Source of the DNA: Linepithema humile
Taxonomy: Eukaryota > Arthropoda > Insecta > Hymenoptera > Formicidae
Direction of reading: 5' to 3'
Assembly (NCBI RefSeq): GCF_040581485.1
Contig: NC_090133.1
Location: 26,500,139-26,564,138, forward strand
Length of the DNA: 64,000 nucleotides
The position numbers were made by a program, and so were the translations under genes. Positions 10,415 to 20,499 of this stretch are shown here, piece by piece; the stretch's first letter is position 1; every line of letters starts with the position of its first letter. The notes beneath the pieces were generated by a model. That model was given only the letters and a program-made list of their open reading frames with translations. It made no database searches and had not been told where the DNA came from.

Positions 10415-10416
<2 letters not shown>
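9560..10416. other. AT-rich stretch then GAGATG-rich low-complexity block
   Basis: 9560-9940 is AT-rich. 10105-10232 is a purine-rich low-complexity tract of GAGATGAGAC and GACGAG units, with a CGAACTC-GTT-GAGTTCG dyad (10159-10175). Long minus-strand frames here are Ser/Arg-rich products of that tract. Confidence 0.45.

Positions 10417-10447
<31 letters not shown>
10417..10447. repeat. (AT)n microsatellite
   Basis: Fifteen and a half uninterrupted AT units. Confidence 0.95.
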
Positions 10448-10448
<1 letters not shown>

Positions 10449-10789
10449 GTCAAGTTTCGTAGAAAAAGTATGTTTAAATTTTTTAACATATTTTAAATAA
10501 GTGTTGAGAGAGAAATTATTTACATATCTCTAAATACGATAAATACGCGAATCAGAATCTATGTAGACGTAGGGAAAATAGGATCTTCAAGTTGGATTTC
10601 TTTGTGAGGAAAATTTTTCAAAGTTTTTATTTATCCTACAAATGAACGAACATCTTTTGCTTTTACATTACACAGCTATGTATTTAAATATGAATTAGGA
10701 GCCACTAATATACATGTTCTTTTCTATCATGCTATATCAATGCGTATTATGAACACAAAGTTTATACACATCGTATAGTTTTTAATCCC

Positions 10790-11060
10790 CAAATATATCT
10801 GTACGCCTGGGGCGGATTTTCCGCGGGGTATGAAGATAGGGAAGAGGACGGAAAAGCAAAAGGAAAGGAAGGTACTCACGGTGCTTGGGGGGAAGCACGG
10901 GGTGCAAGATGTAAGACGAAGGAGGCGTGGCCTCGGCATTGATCCAGAACCCCCACTCTCGTGCTTAAAAGTACGGTCCTAGCTGCTCCGCTCTGTGCTC
11001 ACCCCCGTCGACCTGTAAGAAACCGACAAGAAATGAATATTCATGAGCCATCAGCTTTGC
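10790..11060. other. Small GC-rich island between AT-rich blocks
   Basis: GC-rich island of about 270 bp. Besides the possible minus-strand exon described separately, the + strand has CTTAAAAG at about 10965 and a GTAAGA donor-like site after CGACCT at about 11013. It is therefore an ambiguous promoter or first-exon candidate in both directions. Confidence 0.25.
10880..10939 (-). CDS. Weak candidate first coding exon (20 codons)
   Basis: On the minus strand an ATG (10939-10937) opens MPRPRLLRLTSCTPCFPPST and runs in frame into a GTGAGTACC donor-like site (G at 10879). It lies in an isolated GC-rich island. The peptide has a basic N-terminus and a modestly hydrophobic stretch, but not a clear signal peptide. 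No downstream exon was found. Short ATG-to-donor stretches arise by chance at this density. Confidence 0.12.
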
Positions 11061-12000
11061 CGCCTCTATCTTCTTGATTCGGTCACCGGCGTTAACGAAA
11101 AAAATACTCCGGCTCTAATAAGTTAGATTGGTATCGCAAATATCGCAATTGATTAAAAGTTCTCACAATTTCTAATTGCATTTTATTATGCACATTTCGA
11201 ACCTGTTAAGATAAGTTGCTTACAATTTGGTTTGTTCAGCAATATTATTCGCAAGAAAAATAGTAGAAAAATGCATTTATCGAATCAACACACGTTTCGT
11301 TTATCAAGCATGTTTTACTCTTAAATGAGTATTATGATAAATGACGATTGAACTCTTGTTACAAATGTAAACTTACCAAATTATTATGGCCTCTTAGAAA
11401 ATTCACTCGAAACGCTGATATCAATGTTTGTTTTCAATTAACAATTTCAATGATTTTGAAACTTGAAATCGCCAAGTAGATCTTCTAAATGCTCTCACCC
11501 ATGCGTTTGAATTAATTGTGGTAACTCTATTTCTATTTACTGTTGCAGGATATTGCTTTATCGAATTAGTGCGATACGTGAACGAGGGGAAAGTGACGAT
11601 AGTCGCAACGATGGATTGATTGCCGATCACGTGGTAAGCAAAATTCATTACACATGCCAATGTCAAAACTCAATTGACGATAAGTTTATTTTTTAATCTA
11701 ATTTTTTTATATTACGCGAAACGTCAAATTCTAATTAAATTACAATTGATCACATGAGAGAGAAATATGTGCAGTAAGCAGTGTAAATTATTTTCTAAAA
11801 ATCCTCTCTCTTTTTTATTTAATCGAAAAATATTGTAGCACACGGGGATGACGAGTATTTTCACGGCAGATTTCACGCTGTGATCTATATAAATCTCGCG
11901 TTGCACAAGTCGGATTTACACAAAGACAATAGAGCGAGATCATCGCATGAATATTTCATTGCTGGCCACTGACCCGATATAAATATTCCGAAAGTTGCAG
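11060..12000. other. AT-rich stretch with TATA-like sites
   Basis: AT-rich with no convincing reading frame. TATATAAA at 11886-11893 is followed by GC-richer DNA (TCTCGCGTTGCACAAGTCGG), and a second TATAAAT lies near 11979, so a + strand TATA promoter is possible. ATGAATATTCAT near 11036 is a 12-bp palindrome. Confidence 0.25.
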
Positions 12001-12155
12001 AGCTCGATTTAAACTTTTCGCGTGACGTCGTCCGCTCTATTCAAGTCGAGTATGCAAAAACGACGGAACGACTCCTCGCGAATGTATCGCGAGCAAAAAT
12101 GCACGAGCCGCTGCCCCCGCCGGGCGAATCTATATACATTGCGGTGGATATTATT

Positions 12156-12692
12156 TTATCTAATTTCACCGCGTTCAAGAATACGTCTGAGAAAGGGAGC
12201 ATAACAGAGTTGGGCGCGACGTCGGCAGATTGGTTGCCGGCTACGACGTTCCCAGAGTACACTGGGAGTTTGTTCTAACTTGCAGTCGGTGGCAGTTCTC
12301 TTCAAACAGGCTAGATTATGCTCCACATCTCTCCGTTTTCTCCCGGTCGCGCGAGTCGCGACTCGCACTACGCGAATACATCGCGCGTTTGTTTGATCTA
12401 ACTTCGCGCGCGCCTCAATCTCGTTGATGGTGAAAAGAAGCACGGTCGGCGAGAGTCTGCCTGCGAGATGACGATTACGGAGTTTCAGCTCTCGCCGGAT
12501 GAGAGGAGCGGGAATCATCTTCGTCAGTTGCAAAAGGTTTCGCATTGTATACTCGGGAGCTTGTGTTGACGATCGAGATGGATCGATCGACTCTTGCCGC
12601 TGTGACTGTTGATAATGCATTCTGCGCCTGGCGGCTTCTTGCCGTAATTTACGTAGTTGTATTGCTTCGCTATGAGCACAACAGTCACGCAT
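12156..12692 (-). CDS. Unassigned 178-codon open reading frame, doubtful
   Basis: This is one of the longest frames in the window that is not explained by a microsatellite. It starts with ATG at 12692 on the minus strand. Its N-terminal third is polar and Gln/Arg-rich (LRKLRQEAARRRMHYQQSQ...); the remainder is Arg-rich. A 3' splice-like TGTGCTCATAG precedes the codons for EAIQLRKL, so part of it could be an exon. Third-position GC is not raised, and an ORF this long is expected about once by chance in 64 kb of CpG-rich DNA. No domain is recognised. Confidence 0.15.
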   Translation of the reverse strand: MRDCCAHSEAIQLRKLRQEAARRRMHYQQSQRQESIDPSRSSTQAPEYTMRNLLQLTKMIPAPLIRRELKLRNRHLAGRLSPTVLLFTINEIEARAKLDQTNARCIRVVRVATRATGRKRRDVEHNLACLKRTATDCKLEQTPSVLWERRSRQPICRRRAQLCYAPFLRRILERGEIR

Positions 12693-14280
12693 ATTATTTC
12701 TTGCAAATGTAAAAACTATGATTAAAGATAATCATGAATAGTTTATTCTAAATCACAAGAAGTGCAATATATTTGAATTTAATAGTAAATTGACAAAGAA
12801 ATCATAATGCAATATGTTTCTGAATATTTTACTGCGAAATTAAATTTTCGTGGCCAAGACGTAACCGCGGCAAGCCTTCGTCTTAAATTATCGGACGATA
12901 CGCGCCACATTAAACCCGAAATGGTGCGGGCTCTGATTTACGAAGCTGTTAACGTATCCGATAAAATACAGCCTTCGGTTTTATTGCGCCCATTCGACGC
13001 CATTTTGGTGCGAGGATTTCTCTCCTCGAAACACTTCCCCCCGTTACTCTTACTTACCCACCCACTATGTCTTCCCGCGTCTCTCGCCGCAGTAATTTCA
13101 ATTGGCTTGCTACGGCATTCCGCACGATTTATCCGTTCGGGTCGAATTTTTTGACCGACAGCGATTCTAAACAGAGTAACGCGAGCTAAGTCTCACCCTC
13201 CGCAATTTAATTTACTTTGATCGCACCGCCGAGTCGGTTGGATTCAGGGATGAGATTAATCCGCTTCGTAATGCATAATATATTAGGATAGTAATACACG
13301 GGAATCCTTTTGCCGCGTGGAGATAAACACGGGAACAAAGTTGCAGTTTTCAAGATGCTTTTCCACTATATTTTTCGACCGATTACTTTTATTACAGTAT
13401 TTTTATCAGAACAGAGTATATTTATGCACGATTTAAAACTCTCCGCAAAAGCGGAGACTTTCGAAATATTCGCGGGTCATGATATTTTTGACCTCCGCGC
13501 GGATGGCCTTTCGAGTTTCACGCGTCTCTCCCCGAGGACGGTAACTCATAGACCAGAGTGTCACGATCCTTTAAAATATTTAGAGGAGGTAGTCCGGGGA
13601 AGGAGTGAAGCAACGCGGGCAGGGGGGCGGCGGAGGAGAGACTCATCCAAGTTGGCAACTTTCGGTCGTATTAGCTTTTGTATATATATTACCTCATTTG
13701 CGAGAGGAAAGCTTATACTTCTACCCCCTGTAGACGCTGTATAGATATACATGCACTCACCTACCGCCTCCCTCCACAATATACTTGTACACGTGCTTCG
13801 GCTATATTTCGCCGTCAGTGTGACACGTCAGTCGTCGCACTTCGCGCGGCGAATCGTCTATCCAAAAAGTTTTCGCAATCTCGGCGGGTTATGCGTTTCC
13901 GCGACACCGCGAAGATCCGAAGAAGCGAGAGACGTGATCTACTTGTTGAAATCAATTTTGTCCATTTGGAATGGCTTTAACGGACAACAATGCAGAGATA
14001 AAGAATATGCGTATATTTTTTATCGCCTCTTCTTCATTTGTACAGACTGACATTGCCTAACTTTGAAACTCTGAGAGACAAGCCTGGGAGGAAGCCCGCG
14101 ATGCGAAAGAACAGATTCATCGGGGAATAGAGCGCGAGGCGACGATGCAGGTACGCCCTCGACGCGGGAAAACAGACATTTAACCTGAAATAACACACGG
14201 ACAATGAATACAAAATATACGTCAACACGAGTCGTAACTTCCCCGCTTTCGTTGCGCTCCGGGTGTATCATTCCCGGCGC
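12693..14280. other. Mixed AT and CpG-rich DNA, no gene recognised
   Basis: Contains a PHO/YY1 consensus GCCATTTT (12999-13006), a CTCCGC-AAAA-GCGGAG hairpin (13441-13456) and a minus-strand AG/GTGAGT donor-like site (as ACTCACCT near 13755). Frames on both strands are Arg/Ser-rich and lack periodicity. Confidence 0.3.
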
Positions 14281-14824
14281 TGTTCCGATTTCAGGCTCGC
14301 GCTCTTGACGTCCGGATGAGCCGATGGGCGTAAAAATGGGGGAATAGGAAAGGCGGAAAGCGCGCGATGGAAAGAGGGCGACCGAGAGGAGGATGGGCTG
14401 CTGGCGGTGAAGAGCGACAAGAGTGCGAGGAGCATCGGCGGCGCATCGCCTTCGAGCAAGTATCGCCCGGCTGTCAGATGGTGGGTAGGGTTGGCGGAGA
14501 AGGAAGGTACCTACGCGCGCGGAGGGTTAGGTCGGAATATAGTTTAAGCTAGACGAATGGGCTGGTGGGTGGTTCTGGAGGCAGAAGAGTGAGCCGAGGC
14601 GGGTAGTTTTGCCTGGGTACCGCCGCACCCCTCTGCCCACCCGCCGAGGTCTCTCTCGCCGCTCTCTCCCCGGCCCCCGCCAGCCCTCTGGAGGCACCCC
14701 CGGTTACTACTCCACCACCTTCTCCACCTCCTCGACGACGCCATACCCTCGTTCATAATATCCTGCACGTCAGACTTTGAAAACTCCAACAATTTCCTCC
14801 TGCCGCCTGGTTGGAGAGCGAAGA

Positions 14825-14849
14825 GGGGAGGGGAACGGGGAGGAAGGGG
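14825..14849 (+). other. G-quadruplex-prone tract
   Basis: Four G4 runs (14825-14828, 14830-14833, 14837-14840, 14846-14849) separated by 1, 3 and 5 bases on the + strand. Confidence 0.55.
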
Positions 14850-14931
14850 ATGGCCGGGGCTCAGGGGGTTGGTTCTACCCGCCGCGTGGAGATGGTTCCA
14901 GGTTGCTGATGCTGGTGCCGCTCTCTTCGTG

Positions 14932-14998
14932 TGGTAGTAGTAGTAGTAGTCGTAGCAATAGTAGTAGTAGTAGTAGTAGTAGTAGTAGCGGTGGTAGT
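14932..14998 (+). repeat. (TAG/GTA)n trinucleotide microsatellite
   Basis: About twenty TAG units interrupted by TCG and CAA. It encodes Ser/Val/stop on + and poly-Tyr or poly-Leu on minus, which creates spurious long frames. Confidence 0.9.
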
Positions 14999-15053
14999 GA
15001 AGGTGGCGGTGGTGGTGGCGAACCGACGGTGCGAGGGAGACGAGTTTCGAGTT

Positions 15054-15061
15054 TATATAAA
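15054..15061 (+). promoter_or_regulatory. TATA box (TATATAAA) upstream of a YY1/TISU-type ATG
   Basis: TATATAAAG is a full TATA consensus at the downstream edge of a CpG island. A start about 30 bp further, near 15084, would leave a leader of only about 20 nt before the ATG in CAAGATGGCG at 15105. That is the arrangement expected of a very short 5' UTR. No separate initiator motif is convincing. Confidence 0.3.
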
Positions 15062-15104
15062 GTTCGGGCCACATCAATAATTATAAGTAGAGAGCCGAGG
15101 CAAG

Positions 15105-15272
15105 ATGGCGCACCCGACTGGCAAACCCCATCCCCTCGCATGCCAACCGAGTCATTATTCAAGGCATCCTTACTTCCACCCGCCTGCCCGTCCGATTGAT
15201 CCTTGGTGTCGTCTTGGGGAACGATCGACGCTTTTCCGAAGAAGAGCGGAAGATCGCCTCGTTGATCCTTAA
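15105..15272 (+). CDS. Candidate 55-aa reading frame behind TATA and TISU-like motif
   Basis: The ATG lies in CAAGATGGCG, which matches the first ten positions of the TISU/YY1 consensus SAASATGGCG, 43 bp after a TATA box. The frame begins MAHPTGKPHPLACQPSHYSR, is rich in His, Pro and Arg, and ends at TAA 15270-15272. No domain is recognised and no strong splice donor interrupts it. Support comes from the start context only. The peptide could equally be an upstream ORF or a non-functional frame behind a YY1-bound promoter. Confidence 0.2.
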   Translation: MAHPTGKPHPLACQPSHYSRHPYFHPPARPIDPWCRLGERSTLFRRRAEDRLVDP

Positions 15273-15309
15273 TGCTTCTTGTCACGTTCTGACCACCGCG
15301 TAAATGTTT

Positions 15310-16180
15310 CACAATAACGTTGAATTCCGTTCTATATGCAACGATGAATAGCTCATGAGAGAAGTAAAGAAACAGTAAATCTTATATATGAATTTTTACA
15401 GAAATTACTATCTTCTATAAATTCTTTAACTTTAGAATTTATTTTTTTTTCTTACTAAAGAAATCGAGACATTATTAGTCAATCAAAAAGTACATTTTAT
15501 AAATACAAAATATATGTGAATTGATCGTTGGTTAAAATATGATTTTTAGTAAAAAAATAATATTTTTGTGAAAATTCTACATCTTTCTTTCGAAATGTAA
15601 TGAAGAGTAGGATTATTAAGGGAACTCGCGAAGCTCTGGTGAGGAGGAAAAACACGAGGGGCCGAGGCGATGGGAAGGGTCGGTTGGTTTCCGGCAAAGA
15701 TGACGGTTGATTAATGTTGAGGGTAGTTTCTTACTCACACCTAGCCCGGCGGGATAGTCGGTTACAATGGCGAGCGGCGCCTTAGATAAAGCGTCGAAAT
15801 AATATCGCGCGCGAAAGCACGGTATAGCTGCGGCTATCAATTTTAATATTTTTCACGCATTATTAATGTTGAATAATATTTTCTTTACATAAAATTTATA
15901 ATATATTTCATTTTAAATAACATTTTGTTTACATAAAACTGTAGAATTGCAAGGACTTTTGCATAAATTGTTTTCAAAATTTACATAATATTAACAACGT
16001 ATAAAAATTCATGTTTTGAATGAACGAATTTTGACCGAAAATGTAACAAAAACGATATTTTTGTCTCATAGCTGTTAAATTAATAAAATGTTAAAATTTA
16101 CTGACGTAATTTTTAATTGGGAAAGCTTTCATCTAACAAGTTGAAAAAACAAGTGACGCTCGTTTACGAGTGTTAAACAC
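15310..16180. other. AT-rich stretch with a small GC-rich insert
   Basis: AT-rich apart from 15610-15840, a GC-rich patch with no clear frame. TTTACATAAAA recurs at about 15885 and 15930 as a loose direct repeat. Confidence 0.35.
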
Positions 16181-16316
16181 GAATATCAGGATCATCCCGG
16201 CAAATATTTTACTTTCACGAACTGACCCAGCGGGTCAAACAGTAGTTTCGTTTGACTGCGGACTTTTTTGAGCTGCGAAATCGGTCTCCTCGAGCGATCC
16301 AGCCGGCGACACGACA

Positions 16317-16379
16317 TATATAAACATTCACACGTGTACACACGTCCGGTCGTGCATCCGCGCGCGCGCGCGCGCGCGC
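16317..16379 (+). promoter_or_regulatory. TATA-like site followed by Z-DNA-prone (CG)n
   Basis: TATATAAA (16317-16324) is followed by CACACGTGTACACACG and then an uninterrupted (CG)n run of 21 bases (16359-16379). Alternating purine-pyrimidine DNA of this kind readily adopts Z-form. The TATA-like site 40 bp upstream makes a promoter-proximal role possible. The only ATG soon after (16397) opens a short frame. Confidence 0.3.
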
Positions 16380-18120
16380 ACACTCGAGTACTTGGCATGG
16401 GATCGGTTCGAATCTGTCCCTAACGTAGTTTCCAGTTGAAACGCAGATCTGGTGTTGCCCTAACTCGGCCGGGGAAACTCAGAAATCTAATGCCAGGAGG
16501 ACACACGGGCTGTACCAGCTCCGACGTTAACTTTTAATGCACGGGATTAGTGCCGCGGGTGCACGCGGGGACCCCAGCCAAACTTTACGCTAATTTGTTC
16601 GTCTATTAATCTCGCACTTCCTATCTGCTCGTGCCGGCCGAAAGAAACCGGAATTACACAGAAAGAAAGCTCGCCTCGATACTGGTCGTCTGACCAATGA
16701 GTTATTTTTCCACTGAAACGACACCGACTGTTGGAATATTTATTTATTTACGGTTATAACAATCTAGCTTTTCAATTTGGCTTATATCTATATGAAAATG
16801 AGGCAAAAATCTGTAATGCAGAGTTCACTCATTCAGTTTTTTAAAACTCTTTTTCTGTGTTTTATATTTGAAAATATTTTTTTGAGAACATTATTACAAT
16901 ATAATTAGTCAAATTTTTCAGTGGAATAATCAGTCCTTTGCAAACAATCTACGTGCTACATTTCTCACAATTCTATAATCAACGTAGTAATTTGAACGTG
17001 ATAGAAATTAATCGTTTGATGCTTTACATATTAATTAAAGAAACACGTTTTTATATTGCGAAAGAATAATTGCCGAAACGGGACATTTCAATGAAAAATC
17101 TGGGTCGCGACAGCCGTGTCCGGCGAGATTTTTCGTGCCGAAGGAAAAGGCAACGGGGTAAACGAGGAGTGTAAAAAGCGAGAAAAAAGTCGAGAGTAAC
17201 GCGCCGCAGAAGGGAAGCGGAAAGAGGAGGACGAGAGGCCGCGCGCTCAATTTACCGGTAGTGGAAAAAAGGAACGCAGGAAAAGACGGGAAACAGCTTA
17301 ACGGGGTTAAAACCACCCCTTCGGGGGCTCGGCGGTAGGAGGTAAAAAAGCTAAGCGGCGTTTTATAGACCCAACAAGCGGCCCGCGTATACCTACACGG
17401 GTGCCAACCCCGTTTTTACACCCTCGTTGGAAATTAGAGGCTTTTTGTGCTAAATATACCTCCGTCCCTCATCCTCTCTCTCTTTCATACACACAGCACG
17501 CCGCGCCAGTGAATCTCATATTAATTTTAACTCCGAGCCTGACCGCGCTTCGAATTACTCGCCTCGCAATCTTTTTAATCTTTCTATTACGCGGAAGATA
17601 TACAAGAGAAAAATCCATATGCATTTTTCTCAGTGAAATCGTTTTATTTGGTTAGTATGATTTTTGCACTAGCCTGCGTCGAGAGTTTTCGACATTGAAA
17701 TTCAATATTCATACACTGTGTATCATGTGGGATTATCCAGTAAACCTCATATTAAATTTAAATGGACTTTTATATAACGCGACCTCTCTTTTTGAACAGT
17801 GATCCTCTTTTTGCCGAAACCGATGGAATTTTTGTTAATTATTTTTTAAATTGATATTTACTGTAATCCTTTTCTTTTTGTAAGCTTTTTATAATCTGTA
17901 TAATACCATAAATTATTAAAAAAGGTATTTTTTTACAAAGATCTCTTCAGCATTGCGTTTTTAGAATCTGAAATCAGATTAATTTTTTGAAATTAACTTT
18001 ACGCGCAATCAGAAATTGAGCAACAAAGTTTGCTACCGTGAAAGAAAATTGTTAAATCAAGTCCACTGGGTAGCAACAGGATTTGAGAGTCTTTTCTGTA
18101 GTCTAAGTGAAAATAAAACG
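16380..18120. other. Mixed DNA, no gene recognised
   Basis: 16440-16720 is GC-rich with a K50-homeodomain-type GGATTAG near 16544 and TAATT/TTAATC motifs, which looks enhancer-like. 17050-17600 is mixed, with Phe/Leu-rich frames from T-rich tracts. The rest is AT-rich. A perfect GGTTCGAATC near 16405 mimics a tRNA B box but has no tRNA around it. Confidence 0.3.
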
Positions 18121-18273
18121 CTCGACCAACCGGCCAAGAGAGTGTGAAACGAGGGTGGCATTTCTCTCACATAAATTAGCCGTCGGGGGCAAAATGCAAA
18201 ACATCCGTTCAAGCCGCAGTTCAACACAGACGGGATCGGTCACGTTGTGGCTTTGTCTCTCCTGATTCGCCCG

Positions 18274-18298
18274 CAGGTGGATTCACTCCATCCACCTG
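18274..18298. promoter_or_regulatory. Perfect 9-bp inverted repeat of CAGGTG E-boxes
   Basis: CAGGTGGAT (18274-18282) and ATCCACCTG (18290-18298) form a perfect dyad around a 7-base centre. Each arm carries CAGGTG/CACCTG, the core bound by Snail/ZEB-type zinc fingers and some bHLH dimers. The dyad lies in a small GC-rich patch (18120-18330) bordered by AT-rich DNA. Confidence 0.4.
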
Positions 18299-18329
18299 GT
18301 CTTGATCTTTGGACTGACATGATTGTACG

Positions 18330-20160
18330 CAATTTAGAAGATAAGTACTAAAGCGGATATCATTTTATATCGCTATAATCTTATTGGGAAACAATTCTTG
18401 TCGAAAAAATTTAACGAAGAAAACTGTTGATAGAGAAAACGTTATCATTTTTATATATAAAAAATTTTTTTTAAACGAAAGATTCGATTTATATTGTGTT
18501 TCGTTGTTATAAATTTCAGCGGCTCGTCGATCGCACACACATTTTTGTGTTTTTCGCGCGGTATCGAGGCGAGCCACGAAAGCCGCTGAATAAATTATTG
18601 CAACGCTGCCAAACCGCATTTCGCTGTACTTGGATTCGCGAGCGGGATCGTGCCGAGCGGAATTCGCGCTGGAAAAAGCGACGTGACAAATGACGCGCCA
18701 TTAGCAATCCCCGGCAATACTCCGGGGCAACATCGAAGATGCAACTAGCTGAAAATTCATGGCCGGCACGAAGGAATCGAATATCGTTGTCGCATCGGAA
18801 CCGATGTGTCTCTCCCCGGGTTACTCCCGCGGGACAAATCGAAACGGCGAAGGTCGCCGGTACGCGAAGGCGAAACGTTTCTCTAGGCATTCGAGGCGAA
18901 CGTCGCGCGCGTATATCTGGCGAGTAGGTGGCCCCAGATAGCGCCCGATTTCCAAGCAACGACTAACGGCTGGATATACGTACGAGAAAGGTGGTGGCGA
19001 GAAACGCGAGAGGTGCGGCACGGTCGTAGGTTGTGTGTTAGCCTGGGTTGCTGCGGCAGTTCACCCTCCCCCGTCCGTCCTCTCGTGCCCCCTCACCCGC
19101 CCCCGTGCCACCCTCGAACACGCTTTTGGCTTTCGAGGCAATATAACTCGAAAATGGTGGCTGGCTTGCGAGTGCCGTTATCATTTCTTAGCCCGGTATC
19201 AGCCCGCCCTACCGGTTATTACTGCACCCCCGGGGCTACGCCATGGACTCTTAGATAAGCCACCCACCGCGAAGGTGTATTGTCTGTTTCACCTACCTCG
19301 TCGCCTTCTATACGCCTCTCCTTCTCCTCCGCCGCGCCTCTTATTCCGTCTTGTTCTATCGGGCTCTCTTACGGCGTTTCTCTATTCCTAACCGTCTTTC
19401 TCTCTCTCTCTTACTCCATATCGTTCGCTTCTACACCTCACCCCTTTCCCCATTCTCTCTTTCTCTTTCGCCATCCCCCTGCGGGAAGTGCCCCTTCCCC
19501 CATGCCGGTTTCAGCCACTTCCGACACTCCGAGATGTATAGAATTGTTTGAGAATCGCCCGGAGCGCCGCGAGATTACTTGGGAAAACGGATATGTCGTT
19601 CGCCGCCCGGACCGATAAGTCCGAAATGCGCGCCGTCGAAAAGGACCATATCCAACGGGCTGGTCCCCGGCCCGATCGATCCCCTGTCCGCGGGCAGGTG
19701 CACACCTTCCGAATCGCCCTATCCCGGCATCGTTCGCCGGACACGGCGAAGGTCCCTGCCGTTTCTGTTTTCTTAGGATTATAGCGGCAATCGCGCCGCG
19801 CCGCACACCGGACGGGTTATCGGAATCGACGCTGCTAATCTGACCGCGCGATCCGGAGATGTGCAGCGGAAGCTTTCCTTCTACCTCGCGGTTGGTCAGA
19901 CTACGGAAACCACGTTTAATGTTATTCTCCTATGTTCCTTTAGTAAGGACACATACGTGGTGCGATTGTTTCTCTCGAGAATGACAATTTTAGAATTATT
20001 TTTCTTTTCGTAGAGACATTGGAAATTCAGAGAGAAATTGAAATTTCTTCGAAAATCAGAAGACTATTTTGCCCAGAAATCATTTAAGAGCAATTGTTGT
20101 AAGTTATTGTAGATAATCGTTGAATAATTGATACTTGGGCAAGACTGACTGATATTTTTC
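18330..20160. other. CpG-rich region, no gene recognised
   Basis: 18490-19900 is CpG-rich with pyrimidine tracts at 19260-19500. Many 60-120 codon frames overlap on both strands, with Arg/Ser/Pro-rich products. Nothing identifiable. 19980-20160 returns to AT-rich. Confidence 0.3.
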
Positions 20161-20330
20161 TCGAGAGTGGCTCAAACTTTGGCGATACCGTTTCTGATCC
20201 GCGGAGGACGCGCGTATACATCCGAACGGGAATGGCTATGGCTGCGAACGATTTGCGGACGTGGTGCCCGAAGTCGAAAGCTAGCTTCGAATACGAACGA
20301 TTCCAAATGAGGTCGCCCCCGACTGACTGA

Positions 20331-20338
20331 TGACGTCA
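20331..20338. promoter_or_regulatory. Consensus CRE (TGACGTCA)
   Basis: A perfect palindromic TGACGTCA within CTGACTGACTGATGACGTCATT, preceded by TGACTGA half sites. It is the full cAMP-response element bound by CREB/ATF factors. It lies at the start of a CpG-rich block with a strong G4 tract 100 bp downstream. Confidence 0.45.
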
Positions 20339-20438
20339 TTACTGTCAGGCTTAATGAAAATTTCCGGAAAGTTACCGCTCGCCTCGACTGCCGACACCGT
20401 GTTACCTTTAGCTACAGCGAGACGTGGGCGTTTCGGCA

Positions 20439-20499
20439 GGGGGTCCGAGGGGGGGGGGCGTATGGGGGATGCAGCGGGATGTCGGAAAAGGGGGGAGGG
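20439..20499 (+). other. G-quadruplex-prone region
   Basis: Successive G-runs of five, ten, five, three and six bases within 60 bp on the + strand, 100 bp after the consensus CRE. Confidence 0.5.

Larger units (their letters stand above)
14280..15310. other. CpG- and G-rich island
   Basis: GC-rich block with G4-capable purine tracts and a (TAG)n microsatellite. It culminates in a TATA-like site and a YY1/TISU-like ATG. Long Ser/Tyr/Leu-rich frames on both strands (14544-15312) come from the trinucleotide repeat. Confidence 0.35.

Noticed and set aside
13441..13456. CTCCGC-AAAA-GCGGAG hairpin as a transcription terminator
   Set aside because: Intrinsic terminators are a bacterial signal; this is eukaryotic DNA and no T-run follows.
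16400..16420. Perfect tRNA B-box-like GGTTCGAATC
   Set aside because: The T-stem does not pair and there is no acceptor stem or A box at tRNA spacing.
18182..18353. Protein-like 57-codon frame ending VRNLEDKY after acceptor-like sites
   Set aside because: The flanking pyrimidine tracts are open in more than one frame, there is no start codon until near the end and no periodicity. Plausible-looking peptides are expected by chance in balanced DNA.
20336..20350. Partial match to miR-8 (ACTGTCAGG)
   Set aside because: Only nine to ten bases agree, the rest of the mature sequence differs and no precursor hairpin can be formed.
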